Of a DNA stretch of 64,000 nucleotides, positions 21,235-29,366 are shown piece by piece (position 1 is the first letter of the stretch; the number at the start of each line of letters is the position of its first letter). The stretch spans positions 248,001 through 312,000 of the forward strand of contig NZ_JANUFD010000003.1 in NCBI RefSeq assembly GCF_024807945.1, read 5' to 3'. Position numbers and translations under genes: made by a program. The notes beneath the pieces are model-generated. The model saw only the letters and a list, made by a program, of their open reading frames with translations, was not told the DNA's origin and searched no databases. Source of the stretch: Pseudomonas sp. JUb42. GTDB lineage: Bacteria > Pseudomonadota > Gammaproteobacteria > Pseudomonadales > Pseudomonadaceae.

Positions 21235-21978
21235 ATGCGTGCATGGATCGGTATCCTTGGCCTGATGTGCGCCTTTGGCGTGCAGGCCGCGCCTAAGGTC
21301 GCAGTGGCTGACCTGGCGTTCCAGCAGCGTGTGGAGCAGTACATCCACACGGTGTCCGCCCAGACGAATATGCAAGCCAACCGCTACAACGCCAGCGCCT
21401 CGGGCAGCTACAACGAATACGAGGAGCGCAGCAGCTATATCGAGCAGGGCGAACTGCGTAAATTCACGGGCGACATCAAGGGCGAGATTCTGCGTACCGG
21501 GATGTTCCAGCTGGTCCAGGGCACGCCTTACACGGCCAAGTCCACCGAGGACGTCTACGACGTCATCAAGCGGATCAAGAACGGCAGCTTCAAGGGCGCT
21601 GACTATGTGCTGTTCGGGACGGTGTCGGATATCGACTTCAATCAGGACATGAACGAGCTGGCCAATACCGACAGCTACTCGGCCATCTTGAGCCTGACCC
21701 TGGTCGCAGACTTCAGCCTGATCAATACCCGTACGTTCGAGATCACCTCGGCGTTCACGGCGACGGGCGAAGGCCAGGACACCAAGCTGGTCAACGGCCG
21801 CGACGTGCATGTCTCGCTCAACCGCGGGCGTGTGGTGCGTGACGTGTCGAAGTCGATCGGCGAAGACGTGGCAGGCCAGTTGCGCCTGCAATTGCGCGGT
21901 GAAGTGCCGTACGACCAGCCGCAGCCGATGCAACGCAACAACCTGCCGCCTGATGAGGCACCACGTATTCTGCGTTGA
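21235..21978 (+). CDS. Secreted CsgG/LpoB-like protein
   Basis: 247 residues. It has a cleavable signal peptide (MRAWIGILGLMCAFGVQA) and no lipobox, unlike its three upstream neighbours. The rest resembles the LpoB/CsgG fold: GDIKGEILRTGMFQLVQG, GADYVLFGTVSDIDF, and a last part (LVNGRDVHVSLNRGRVVRDVSKSIGEDVAGQL) like the C-terminal segment of CsgG-type proteins. Being soluble in the periplasm while its paralogue is membrane-anchored suggests the two form a complex. Function unknown. Confidence 0.72.
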   Translation: MRAWIGILGLMCAFGVQAAPKVAVADLAFQQRVEQYIHTVSAQTNMQANRYNASASGSYNEYEERSSYIEQGELRKFTGDIKGEILRTGMFQLVQGTPYTAKSTEDVYDVIKRIKNGSFKGADYVLFGTVSDIDFNQDMNELANTDSYSAILSLTLVADFSLINTRTFEITSAFTATGEGQDTKLVNGRDVHVSLNRGRVVRDVSKSIGEDVAGQLRLQLRGEVPYDQPQPMQRNNLPPDEAPRILR

Positions 21979-22011
21979 GTCTCGCTTGGCTTGGTTATGT
22001 AGAGTGAATCC

Positions 22012-22103
22012 TGTGGGAGCGAATTCATTCGCGAAGAGGCTAGTACATTCGACGTACTTGTACCGTCTATAAGTCAGCCTTCGCGAATGAATTCGCTCCC
22101 ACA
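22012..22103. repeat. REP pair (GAATTCATTCG family)
   Basis: Inverted arms TGTGGGAGCGAATTCATTCG (from 22012) and the complementary CGAATGAATTCGCTCCCACA (to 22103) around a spacer that includes AGTACATTCGACGTACTTGTA. It separates the CsgG-like gene from the convergent LysE-type gene. Confidence 0.9.
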
Positions 22104-22143
22104 ATCGCCTCTGTAACTCGCTCCAACATCCCCTCTCCCTATA

Positions 22144-22770
22144 TCAAGCCCGATGCAATGTCGCCAGGAACGCCGCCGCGCTGACAAACAGTCCGGCAAA
22201 GGTGCGGTTCATGCGGCGCTGCTGCTTCGGCGTCTTCAATGCCCGCAGCACCTTCGATGCCAGCCCGGTATAGCCCGCCATCACCGTCAGGTCCACCGCC
22301 ACCATGGTCGCGCCGATGATCAGGTATTGCGCCAGCAGCGGCGCGTTAGGGTCTATGAACTGCGGCAGGATTGCCAGCATGAACACCAGCGCCTTGGGGT
22401 TGCTGATGTTCACCAGAAAACCACGGAATACCAGGCTCAACGGCTTGCCGATGGGGCGCGGTGTCGCGTCGTCGGAGAGATCGCTGGGCAGGGCCCGCCA
22501 TTGCTTCACGCCCAGATAGACCAGGTAAGCCACGCCGAACCATTTGATCAGGGTAAAGGCGGTGGCCGAGGTAGCCAGAACGGCGCCAAGGCCGGCGGCG
22601 ATGATCGCGATTTGCAGGATCAGCGCCAGTTGCAGGCCCAGAGCATTCCAGTAACCACGCCAGAAGCCGTATTGCAGACCGCTGGACATGGACGCAATCG
22701 CGCCCGCCCCCGGCGACAGGCTGATAACCCAACAAGCGGCAAAAAACGCCAGCCACGTTTCCAGTGACAT
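22144..22770 (-). CDS. LysE/RhtB-family amino-acid exporter
   Basis: 208 residues with six predicted helices. The N-terminal SLSPGAGAIASMSSGLQYG segment and GFLVNISNPKALVFMLAILPQF are family hallmarks. LysE/RhtB carriers export amino acids such as lysine, homoserine or threonine at the inner membrane; the substrate here is not readable. The ATG at 22770 has GAGG six bases upstream; an adjoining GTG codon could also be used. Confidence 0.9.
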   Translation of the reverse strand: MSLETWLAFFAACWVISLSPGAGAIASMSSGLQYGFWRGYWNALGLQLALILQIAIIAAGLGAVLATSATAFTLIKWFGVAYLVYLGVKQWRALPSDLSDDATPRPIGKPLSLVFRGFLVNISNPKALVFMLAILPQFIDPNAPLLAQYLIIGATMVAVDLTVMAGYTGLASKVLRALKTPKQQRRMNRTFAGLFVSAAAFLATLHRA

Positions 22771-22853
22771 CACACACCTCAGGCAGAATGGAGTACCCGT
22801 TAAGCTAATGGGTGTTGCAAAAAATGACCATTGATTTCTGCGGCGCGGCTGAC

Positions 22854-23444
22854 TCAGGAATCTCGTGGCTTGTCGATCAGCGAGGTCAGGGGCATGGCAT
22901 CACTGCCACGCCAACGCCGCACCGACTTCTGGAAGAACTGACTGTTGGGCACCTGTACCAGCGCACCGCCGTTTTCCGGCGGTTCGATCAGTGTGGTGAA
23001 CATCAGGTTGATCGCCGTGACCCGGCCTTTGACGCCTGGCTTGTCGAGGGTGTCGATCAGCTCCACAACATCGCCGATGCGAAACGGCCCGATGGTGAAG
23101 ATCAGCACCGCACACAGCAGGTTGGACAGCACGCTCCACATGGCGAAGAACGCCACCGCAGCAACGGCGACAAAGCCCGACAGGGCCGTCCACAACACGG
23201 TGGCCGAGACCCCGAGCCGTCCCAGCACGATCACGAAGGCGCTGCCCATGATCAGCCAGCGCAAGCCGCCGCGTACCGGAATCAACAACTCGGGTGGCAA
23301 CGGATAACGCTCTCCCAGGTTGTTGAGGAAACGCGCCACCAACCGTTGCGCCAGGTAACCGGCCAGCAGGATCAAGAGGATTTGCAGGCCCAGCCAGATC
23401 GGTTCGATCCAGTGGGCAGGCAGGTTTACTCCGAAAAACTCCAT
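22854..23444 (-). CDS. Small MscS-family mechanosensitive channel
   Basis: 196 residues. Two or three helices precede the pore-lining helix and the conserved MscS beta-domain (VLIFTIGPFRIGDVVELID, VTAINLMFTTLIEPPENGGALVQVPNSQFF). It lacks the large C-terminal cage of E. coli MscS (286 residues), as in other short members. It lies 13 bases after the ABC-F gene in the same direction, so the two are likely co-transcribed. The ATG at 23444 was chosen over a GTG two codons upstream. Confidence 0.88.
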   Translation of the reverse strand: MEFFGVNLPAHWIEPIWLGLQILLILLAGYLAQRLVARFLNNLGERYPLPPELLIPVRGGLRWLIMGSAFVIVLGRLGVSATVLWTALSGFVAVAAVAFFAMWSVLSNLLCAVLIFTIGPFRIGDVVELIDTLDKPGVKGRVTAINLMFTTLIEPPENGGALVQVPNSQFFQKSVRRWRGSDAMPLTSLIDKPRDS

Positions 23445-23457
23445 TACCACTCCTGAA

Positions 23458-25371
23458 TTACGACGACAGGGCTTCCAGCTCGGCCTGCATCGACTCCAGC
23501 ACCTCCAGAGCTTCCATCCAGGCCTCTTCGAGCTCGCTTTCGCGAACCTTCAGCTTGGCCTGCTCGGCGAGCATGTCACGCAGCTTGTCCTTGTTCGCCG
23601 CCTCGTAGATGTCGCTGTCACCCAGGGCCGCTTCGACCTTGGCCAGCTTCTCGTGCAAGGTGCCAAGGTCGCGCTCCAGCTTGTCGGCTTCGCGCTTGTG
23701 CGGCGCCAATTGCTGGCGCAAGGCCGCGGCCTGTTGGCGCTGGGCCTTCTTGTCGGTCTTGTCGGCATTGACCGGTGTGTTGCTGGCCGGGGCGTTGCGC
23801 AGACGGTAGTCGGCAAGCCAGCGGGCGTAGTCTTCCAGATCACCGTCGAACTCCTGAACGCGACCGTCGGCCACCAGCAGGAAGTCGTCGGTGGTGCTCT
23901 TGAGCAAGTGACGATCGTGGGAGACCACCAATACCGCGCCGCTGAACTCTTGCAAGGCCATGGTCAGGGCCAGGCGCATCTCCAGATCCAGGTGGTTGGT
24001 CGGTTCGTCGAGCAGCAACAGGTTGGGCTTGTCCCAGGCAATCAGGGCCAGGGCCAGACGAGCCTTTTCGCCGCCGGAGAAATTCAGCACCGGCTCATCC
24101 AGGCGCGCGCCACGGAAGTCGAAGCCGCCGAGGAAGTCGCGTAGGGTCTGTTCACGCTCGGTCGGCGCGATGCGTTGCAGGTGCAGCAGCGGGCTGGCCT
24201 TGGCGTCGAGGGAGTCGAGCTGATGCTGGGCGAAGTAGCCGACCACGGTGTTTTCACCGCGAGCCAGGCGACCGCTCAGGGGCTCGAGTTCACCGGCCAG
24301 GTTCTTGATCAGGGTCGATTTACCGGCGCCGTTGGGCCCGAGCAAACCGATGCGCGCACCGGGAGTGAGCTGTAGTTTGACCTTCTCCAGGATGGTCTTG
24401 TCGCCATAACCCAGGCGGGCGTCGGACAGGTCCAGCAAGGGGCTGGAGATCTTGTCGGACTCGCGGAAGGTGAAGTCGAACGGTGAGTCGACATGGGCAG
24501 CCGATAGCTCCTCCATGCGCTCCAGCGCCTTAATCCGGCTCTGGGCCTGCTTGGCCTTGGTGGCCTGGGCCTTGAAGCGCGTAATGAATTTCTCCATGTG
24601 CGCGCGTTGCGCCTGCTGCTTCTCGTAAGCTTGTTGCTGCTGGGCCAGGCGTTCGGCGCGGGCGCGCTCAAAGGCGCTGTAGCCGCCGCGATAAAGCGTG
24701 ATCTTGCGCTGTTCGACATGGGCGACGTGATCAACCACGGCGTCGAGGAAATCCCGGTCGTGGGAAATCAGCAGCAGAGTGCCGGGGTAGCTCTTGAGCC
24801 AGTCTTCGAGCCAGAGAATGGCGTCCAGGTCCAAGTGGTTGGTCGGTTCGTCGAGCAGCAGCAGGTCCGATGGGCACATCAAGGCTTGCGCCAGGTTCAG
24901 ACGCATCCGCCAGCCACCGGAGAAATCTGCGACTTGACGTTCCATTTGTTCGTTGGTGAACCCCAGTCCGGCCAACAGTTTGCGCGCCCGGGCGTCGGCG
25001 GTGTAACCGTCAGCACTGTCCAGTTCGGCATGCATGCGCGCCTGGGCGGCACCGTCCCCGGATGCTTCGGCGTCGGCCAGCTCGCGCTGCACCTGACGCA
25101 AACGCAGGTCGCCGTCCAGGACATAGTCCACGGCCAGGCGCTCCAGGGTGTCTACCTCCTGGCGCATATGGGCGATGCGCCAGTCGGCAGGCAGCAGACA
25201 GTCGCCGCCATCGGGGGTCAGTTCACCCCGCAGCAAGGCGAACAGGCTGGATTTACCGGCGCCATTGGCACCGATCAGGCCGGCTTTCTGGCCGGCGTGC
25301 AGGGTCAGCTCGGCGTCTTCTAGCAGACGTTGCGGACCACGCTGTAAGGTAAGGCTTTGAAGTCGAATCAT
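23458..25371 (-). CDS. ABC-F family ATPase (YheS-like)
   Basis: 637 residues with two ABC cassettes and no membrane segment: Walker A GANGAGKSS and GPNGAGKST, signatures FSGGWRMRL and FSGGEKARL, Walker B DLLLLDEPTNHLDLD and NLLLLDEPTNHLDLE. The linker is the coiled P-site-tRNA interaction motif region, and a C-terminal coiled coil is present. ABC-F proteins act on ribosomes. The start at 25371 fits the family (MIRLQSLTLQRGPQ); 24 upstream codons open in frame are unlikely. Divergent from the TIGR02444 gene with only 46 bases between. Confidence 0.93.
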   Translation of the reverse strand: MIRLQSLTLQRGPQRLLEDAELTLHAGQKAGLIGANGAGKSSLFALLRGELTPDGGDCLLPADWRIAHMRQEVDTLERLAVDYVLDGDLRLRQVQRELADAEASGDGAAQARMHAELDSADGYTADARARKLLAGLGFTNEQMERQVADFSGGWRMRLNLAQALMCPSDLLLLDEPTNHLDLDAILWLEDWLKSYPGTLLLISHDRDFLDAVVDHVAHVEQRKITLYRGGYSAFERARAERLAQQQQAYEKQQAQRAHMEKFITRFKAQATKAKQAQSRIKALERMEELSAAHVDSPFDFTFRESDKISSPLLDLSDARLGYGDKTILEKVKLQLTPGARIGLLGPNGAGKSTLIKNLAGELEPLSGRLARGENTVVGYFAQHQLDSLDAKASPLLHLQRIAPTEREQTLRDFLGGFDFRGARLDEPVLNFSGGEKARLALALIAWDKPNLLLLDEPTNHLDLEMRLALTMALQEFSGAVLVVSHDRHLLKSTTDDFLLVADGRVQEFDGDLEDYARWLADYRLRNAPASNTPVNADKTDKKAQRQQAAALRQQLAPHKREADKLERDLGTLHEKLAKVEAALGDSDIYEAANKDKLRDMLAEQAKLKVRESELEEAWMEALEVLESMQAELEALSS

Positions 25372-25417
25372 AATGGCGGCGGAGTCTACCAGCTTCGTCC
25401 CGAACAAGTGGATCACT

Positions 25418-25876
25418 ATGCCTTCTGACCTGTGGAGTTTCACCCTCGATTTCTATGCCCGACCCGGAATCGAGCAGGCCTGCCTGGACTTGCAGGCCCG
25501 TGGCGGCAATGTCTGCCTGCTGTTGCTGGGAATCTGGCTGGATAAGCGCGGCGTGGTTTGGGAGGCTTCCCGGACACAGCAGATCGTCGAGTTGGCCGGG
25601 CCGTGGGACGAGGCGGTCGTGCAGCCCCTGCGTCAACTGCGCACGAATTGGCGGGCAGCGGCGAGCAGCGATGCGACGCTGGGCGGCATGCGTGACGAGA
25701 TCAAGGCGTTGGAGTTGAAGGCTGAGCGCGAGTTACTGACGCGCCTGGAAATGCTGGCGCAGGACTGGCCGGTGCAGATCACTAGGGGCGAACATCAATG
25801 GCTGACGGCGTTGGCGGGTGAGGCAGGAGGCCTGAGCCGCGACGCGCTGAATAAATTGCGCGTCGCGGCGGACTAG
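25418..25876 (+). CDS. TIGR02444 family protein
   Basis: 152 residues, mostly helical. SDLWSFTLDFYARPGIEQ and LDLQARGGNVCLLLLGIWL are typical of this conserved pseudomonad/gamma-proteobacterial family, which has no known function. It is divergent from the ABC-F gene and convergent with algP, with nine bases between stops. Confidence 0.82.
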   Translation: MPSDLWSFTLDFYARPGIEQACLDLQARGGNVCLLLLGIWLDKRGVVWEASRTQQIVELAGPWDEAVVQPLRQLRTNWRAAASSDATLGGMRDEIKALELKAERELLTRLEMLAQDWPVQITRGEHQWLTALAGEAGGLSRDALNKLRVAAD

Positions 25877-25885
25877 GCTTGACGC

Positions 25886-26950
25886 TTAGGAAGCGCTTGG
25901 CGTTGTCGAGCTGGTTGCAGGTGCAGCAGGAGCGGTTGTTGCCACTGGTGCAGCTGGAGCTGTTGTTGCAGCAGACGCAGTAGTGGCCGGTTTGGCAGCG
26001 GCCGGCTTGGCTACTGGTTTGACGGCAGCAGGTTTTGCTGCTGGTTTAGCAGCTGCTGTTGTGGCCGGTTTTGCGGATACTGGCTTGGCAGCAGGTTTAG
26101 CCGCCGGTTTTGCAGCGGCAGGTTTAGCGGCTGGTTTGGCTGCTGCAGGTTTGGCAGGCGCCTTGACGGCTGCTGGCTTGGCAACAGCTTTCACTGGTGC
26201 TTTTGCAGCGGCTGGCTTGGCGGCGGCAGCGGCCGGAGCTTTTGCTGCTGCGGCCTTGGCAGCGGCAGGTTTGGCTGCTGGCTTGGCAGGTGCTTTGGCG
26301 GCAACCGGCTTGGCAGCAGGTTTGGCGGCGGCAGGTTTTGCCGCTGCGGTTTTAGCAGCTGGCTTGGCGGCCGGTTTTGCGGCAACTGGTTTAGCAGCCG
26401 GCTTGGCAGCAGCCGGTTTGGCCGCAGGTGCAGCCTTGCTGGCTGCAGCTTTGACAGGGGCTTTAGCCGGTGCCTTGGCAGGCGCTTTGGCCGCGACCGG
26501 TGCCTTGGCAGCAACAGCTTTGGCTGCTGGCTTGGCGGCAGGCTTGGCAGCGCGATCGATCAGCAGCTTACCAACGGCCTCTTTAACGCGGCCAACACCC
26601 TGGGCCAGCTTCAGGCTTTCCTGAGCGTCGCGCTTGAGTTGCAGGATGTAGGCGCGGGTTTCGGTCTGGCGATCTTTCAGGGCGTCAAGCAGGCCTTCAA
26701 GCTCGGCAACGCCGCTCTTGGCTTTGTCCTGGGCCTTGGCCTTGCCAGCGGTGGCAGCGGCTTGCAGCTTGGTGCGCGACTTGTGCAGTTTTTCCTGCGC
26801 TTTGACGCGTTGTTTTTCGAGTTTGGCGAGCAGTTTTTCTGCATCAGTCAGAGCTTGCGAGCAGGCACTTTCGAGATGCTCGAGCAGGCTGCCCGATAGT
26901 TGTTGGAGCAAATGCAACGGCGTGTTTACGGTCTTCTTCTTGGCCGACAT
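25886..26950 (-). CDS. algP: Alginate regulatory histone-like protein AlgP (AlgR3)
   Basis: 354 residues. The first about 130 form a basic coiled-coil domain (LHLLQQLSGSLLEHLES, LAKLEKQRVKAQEKLHKSR). The remaining about 220 are tandem KPAAKPAA-type repeats, like the C-terminal tails of eukaryotic histone H1, ending in an alanine/threonine-rich, lysine-free tail. In P. aeruginosa AlgP influences algD transcription and binds DNA. The repetitive DNA makes the length variable between strains and prone to assembly error. The neighbours fkbP and algQ match the P. aeruginosa order. Confidence 0.95.
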   Translation of the reverse strand: MSAKKKTVNTPLHLLQQLSGSLLEHLESACSQALTDAEKLLAKLEKQRVKAQEKLHKSRTKLQAAATAGKAKAQDKAKSGVAELEGLLDALKDRQTETRAYILQLKRDAQESLKLAQGVGRVKEAVGKLLIDRAAKPAAKPAAKAVAAKAPVAAKAPAKAPAKAPVKAAASKAAPAAKPAAAKPAAKPVAAKPAAKPAAKTAAAKPAAAKPAAKPVAAKAPAKPAAKPAAAKAAAAKAPAAAAAKPAAAKAPVKAVAKPAAVKAPAKPAAAKPAAKPAAAKPAAKPAAKPVSAKPATTAAAKPAAKPAAVKPVAKPAAAKPATTASAATTAPAAPVATTAPAAPATSSTTPSAS

Positions 26951-27154
26951 GGTTTACCTCCTGACTGACTGAAATTGCGGCCCATACTAGCCCTCTGATT
27001 GCAGTGCCGCTAGCGCATGTTGACAGCGTCTTCCCGTACCTGTTGCACGTTGAGGTAAATACTTGAAGGCCTGAGCTTAATTTCCTTTGTAACTTCATCA
27101 CACACATGCGCCCGCACTGGCATAATCGCTGCCTTCCCGGGTCGGAGAGCATGT

Positions 27155-27832
27155 ATGTCGCGCTACCTGTTAACGTCTTTGTTCCTCTTGCTGCCGCTGG
27201 CTCAAGCCGCTGAGCCAGAACCTTCCACTGATGCCCATGACCTCGCTTACAGCCTGGGGGCAAGCCTCGGTGAGCGCCTGCACCAGGAGGTTCCGGATCT
27301 GGATCTCAAGGCGTTGGTCGATGGCTTGCAGCAGGCCTACAAGGGCAAGCCGCTGGCGCTGAAGAAAGAGCGCATGGACCAGATCCTCGCCGATCATGAC
27401 GCCGCCGTGGCGCAGGCCGAGGCCAGCGGTGATCCCGAGCCGCAGAGTGAAGCGGCTCTGGCGGTCGAGCACAAGTTCATGGACGCGGAAAAGGCCAAGC
27501 CGGGGGTCAAGGAGCTGGCTGACGGTATCCTGATGACTGAGCTCAAGGCCGGCACCGGGGCCAAGCCGACGATCAACAGCCGGGTGCAGGTCAATTACGT
27601 GGGGCATCTGCCCGACGGCACCGTCTTCGATCAGAGCAGCCAGCCGCAATGGTTTCGTGTCGACAGCGTGATCAGTGGGTGGACCACGGCGCTTGAAAGC
27701 ATGCCGGTCGGGGCTAAATGGCGTTTGGTGATCCCGTCGGCGCAGGCTTATGGCGCTGAGGGTGCGGGCGACCTGATCGACCCTTACACCCCGCTGGTTT
27801 TTGAAATCGAGTTGTTGGCCGTCGGGCAGTAA
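27155..27832 (+). CDS. FKBP-type peptidyl-prolyl cis-trans isomerase, periplasmic
   Basis: 225 residues. It has a signal peptide (cleavage after AQA), an N-terminal helical dimerisation domain (DLAYSLGASLGERL, QADHD-type helix), and an FKBP domain from about 130: VNYVGHLPDGTVFDQS, SVISGWTTALESMPVGAKWRL and the final beta strand PLVFEIELLAV. It catalyses proline isomerisation during folding of exported proteins, like Mip/FklB. An ATG four bases upstream is in another frame and is not used. Divergent from algP. Confidence 0.92.
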   Translation: MSRYLLTSLFLLLPLAQAAEPEPSTDAHDLAYSLGASLGERLHQEVPDLDLKALVDGLQQAYKGKPLALKKERMDQILADHDAAVAQAEASGDPEPQSEAALAVEHKFMDAEKAKPGVKELADGILMTELKAGTGAKPTINSRVQVNYVGHLPDGTVFDQSSQPQWFRVDSVISGWTTALESMPVGAKWRLVIPSAQAYGAEGAGDLIDPYTPLVFEIELLAVGQ

Positions 27833-27851
27833 AAGCTTTGCGCCAGGCATG

Positions 27852-27880
27852 AAAAAGGGGCGCCTTCAGCACCCCTTTGT
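27852..27880. terminator. Bidirectional terminator between fkbP and algQ
   Basis: AAGGGGCGC and GCACCCCTT pair with one mismatch around a CTTCA loop; A-rich on the left and T-rich on the right. It sits between two convergent stops (27832 and 27899). Confidence 0.65.
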
Positions 27881-27898
27881 CTACCTCCATCAGTGTAA

Positions 27899-28360
27899 TC
27901 AGGCCTGAGCCGTATTTTGCTCTTGATGGGCGTTATGCAGCACTTCGATCAGGCAATCTTCCAGCTCGAAGCGCTCGTGCAGTTGGCTGCCGAGCTTTTT
28001 GAGCTTCTCTGCAACCTGTGCGCTATCCGAGCAATCACCCTTGTCGCAATGATCATTGAAAGCCAGCGCCGACTCGGTCAGTGCTTCAATGCGCGGGTAA
28101 ATGGTTTTGGCCAGTTCAAGGCCGCGTTCATCATTGAAAGCCTTGGCCTCGCTGTTGAGCTGCTCGTAAATTTCGAAGTGCCCGGCCGAAACGTAATCAA
28201 GCAAGGCCTGACAGAGCTTCTGCAATGCAGCGCGCTCCGGCGCCTTTGCACCCAACTCGTCGTAGGTATTGATCAGCTTGGTGCGATCCTGCAGCCAACG
28301 ATCAATCAGCAGGTGGACACCACCCCAGCGTTCCTGAGCATTCCGACAACTTTCCAGCAT
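27899..28360 (-). CDS. algQ: AlgQ/Rsd anti-sigma70 regulator
   Basis: 153 residues, all helical. [26 protein letters not shown] is the family N-terminus, followed by the four-helix Rsd core ([20 protein letters not shown]). Rsd/AlgQ binds the housekeeping sigma factor and shifts polymerase use; in P. aeruginosa AlgQ affects alginate, neuraminidase and siderophore genes. I start at 28360 and reject a 34-codon upstream extension because it lacks family similarity. Confidence 0.95.
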   Translation of the reverse strand: MLESCRNAQERWGGVHLLIDRWLQDRTKLINTYDELGAKAPERAALQKLCQALLDYVSAGHFEIYEQLNSEAKAFNDERGLELAKTIYPRIEALTESALAFNDHCDKGDCSDSAQVAEKLKKLGSQLHERFELEDCLIEVLHNAHQEQNTAQA

Positions 28361-28545
28361 GATCTTCTCTCTTCCCTTATGGGGTATGCGCTCTGCGCCG
28401 GCCTCAAGACAGGAATCAACTCTGTGCAAGAGAGGGGCCTGATAACGCAGCAGATGCGACATCGTTCCAGTGATTCATGCGGCCCAGATTATGCCCGCAT
28501 GACAACCCCTTCAAGGTACGCAGGAGAGAAAGTTCATACAAGTGT

Positions 28546-29060
28546 TTAATCCTCGGCGGTCGAAAAGCGTCGCCAGCCCCTGCACAGCGCCCATAGTGCA
28601 AACAGACCCACGGTGCAGAACGCCAGCAGGCTCCACTCCGGAATACTGAAGCCGAACAGTGACCAGTTGATCTCGGCACAAGCAAGCACTTTGGCCCGCA
28701 ACGGGTCGATCTCCTGGAACAGATGAAGGGCGTAGAGAATGCGCTCTACCACAGCCATGAGCGGCACAGAGCGTCCATCGAGGCGGTTTGCAGCCAGACC
28801 TGGGTCCCCGCCGCGATGCAGCCACTCAACGCCGTCAGCAGGAGCAGCGCGCTGTAAAAGCGCCCGGCAACTACGCCGGGCCCATGGATCGCCACCCACA
28901 GGCAGATGATTGCGCAGGCAAGCATGACCAGGCGCTGCGCTGAGCACATCAGGCAGGGGTCAAGAAGAAAGGCTTGTTGCAGGTAAATGGCTGCGCCAAG
29001 GATCGATGCACATGCGATGAACGCCAGGAGGAACAGGAAGCGCAGGTGGGCCAGAGGCAT
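28546..29060 (-). pseudogene. dsbB: Frameshifted disulfide-bond protein DsbB/DsbH
   Basis: Two overlapping frames together spell one DsbB. Frame 1 (29060 to about 28767) gives signal helices and the active-site Cys36-Leu-Met-Cys39, then runs into a stop at 28746. Frame 2 supplies VVERILYALHLF and CAEINWSLFGFSIPEWSLLAF down to 28546. Restoring one base near 28766 gives about 171 residues, the expected size. In the rejoined protein only one cysteine of the second periplasmic pair is evident; the position where I recall the other in Pseudomonas DsbB (about ten residues before ACAEINW) is glutamate. DsbB reoxidises DsbA using quinones. Either real decay or one sequencing error; the missing cysteine favours decay. 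Confidence 0.8.
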
Positions 29061-29198
29061 GGCAGATCCGTAACAAAAAACGAAGGCAGTTACGGTAGAG
29101 GAAAGCCCGTAGCCCTTTCAAGGCGCCGAAGTAGGGATATTTCCTTAATCCGATGGGTGTTTGCGGACTTGTAAGTGCGATTTTTTACCAATGCTTGC

Positions 29199-29238
29199 AG
29201 GAATAATCTCGAAACATAAAAACTCAGAGAATATTCCT
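29199..29238. repeat. AT-rich inverted repeat between hemY and dsbB
   Basis: AGGAATA (29199-29205) and TATTCCT (29232-29238) are inverted copies in an AT-rich stretch. The 29061-29366 gap otherwise holds a REP doublet, and no ORF with coding character. It could be a protein site or a weak hairpin. Confidence 0.4.
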
Positions 29239-29252
29239 ACAAGGCGGGCCTT

Positions 29253-29346
29253 TGTGGGACCGGCTTTAGCCGGGAAGATGATATGGCCGGCGACAGAAAT
29301 GTATCGCTCCTGCCTATGCCTTCCCGGCTAAAGCCGGTGCCACACA
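29253..29346. repeat. REP pair (GGCTTTAGCCGGGAAG family)
   Basis: Arms TGTGGGACCGGCTTTAGCCG (from 29253) and CGGCTAAAGCCGGTGCCACA (to about 29346) are inverted around a 43-base spacer. The arm has the same GTGGGA head as the other REP doublets in the window but a different palindromic body, so it is a separate family. Confidence 0.88.
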
Positions 29347-29366
29347 GTGGGGTGTGTTTGCTGCGC

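Noticed and set aside
25983..26624. 213-codon Ala/Gly/Leu-rich ORF antisense to algP
   Set aside because: It is the mirror of the KPAA repeats; no ribosome-binding site, no family, composition forced by the repeat.
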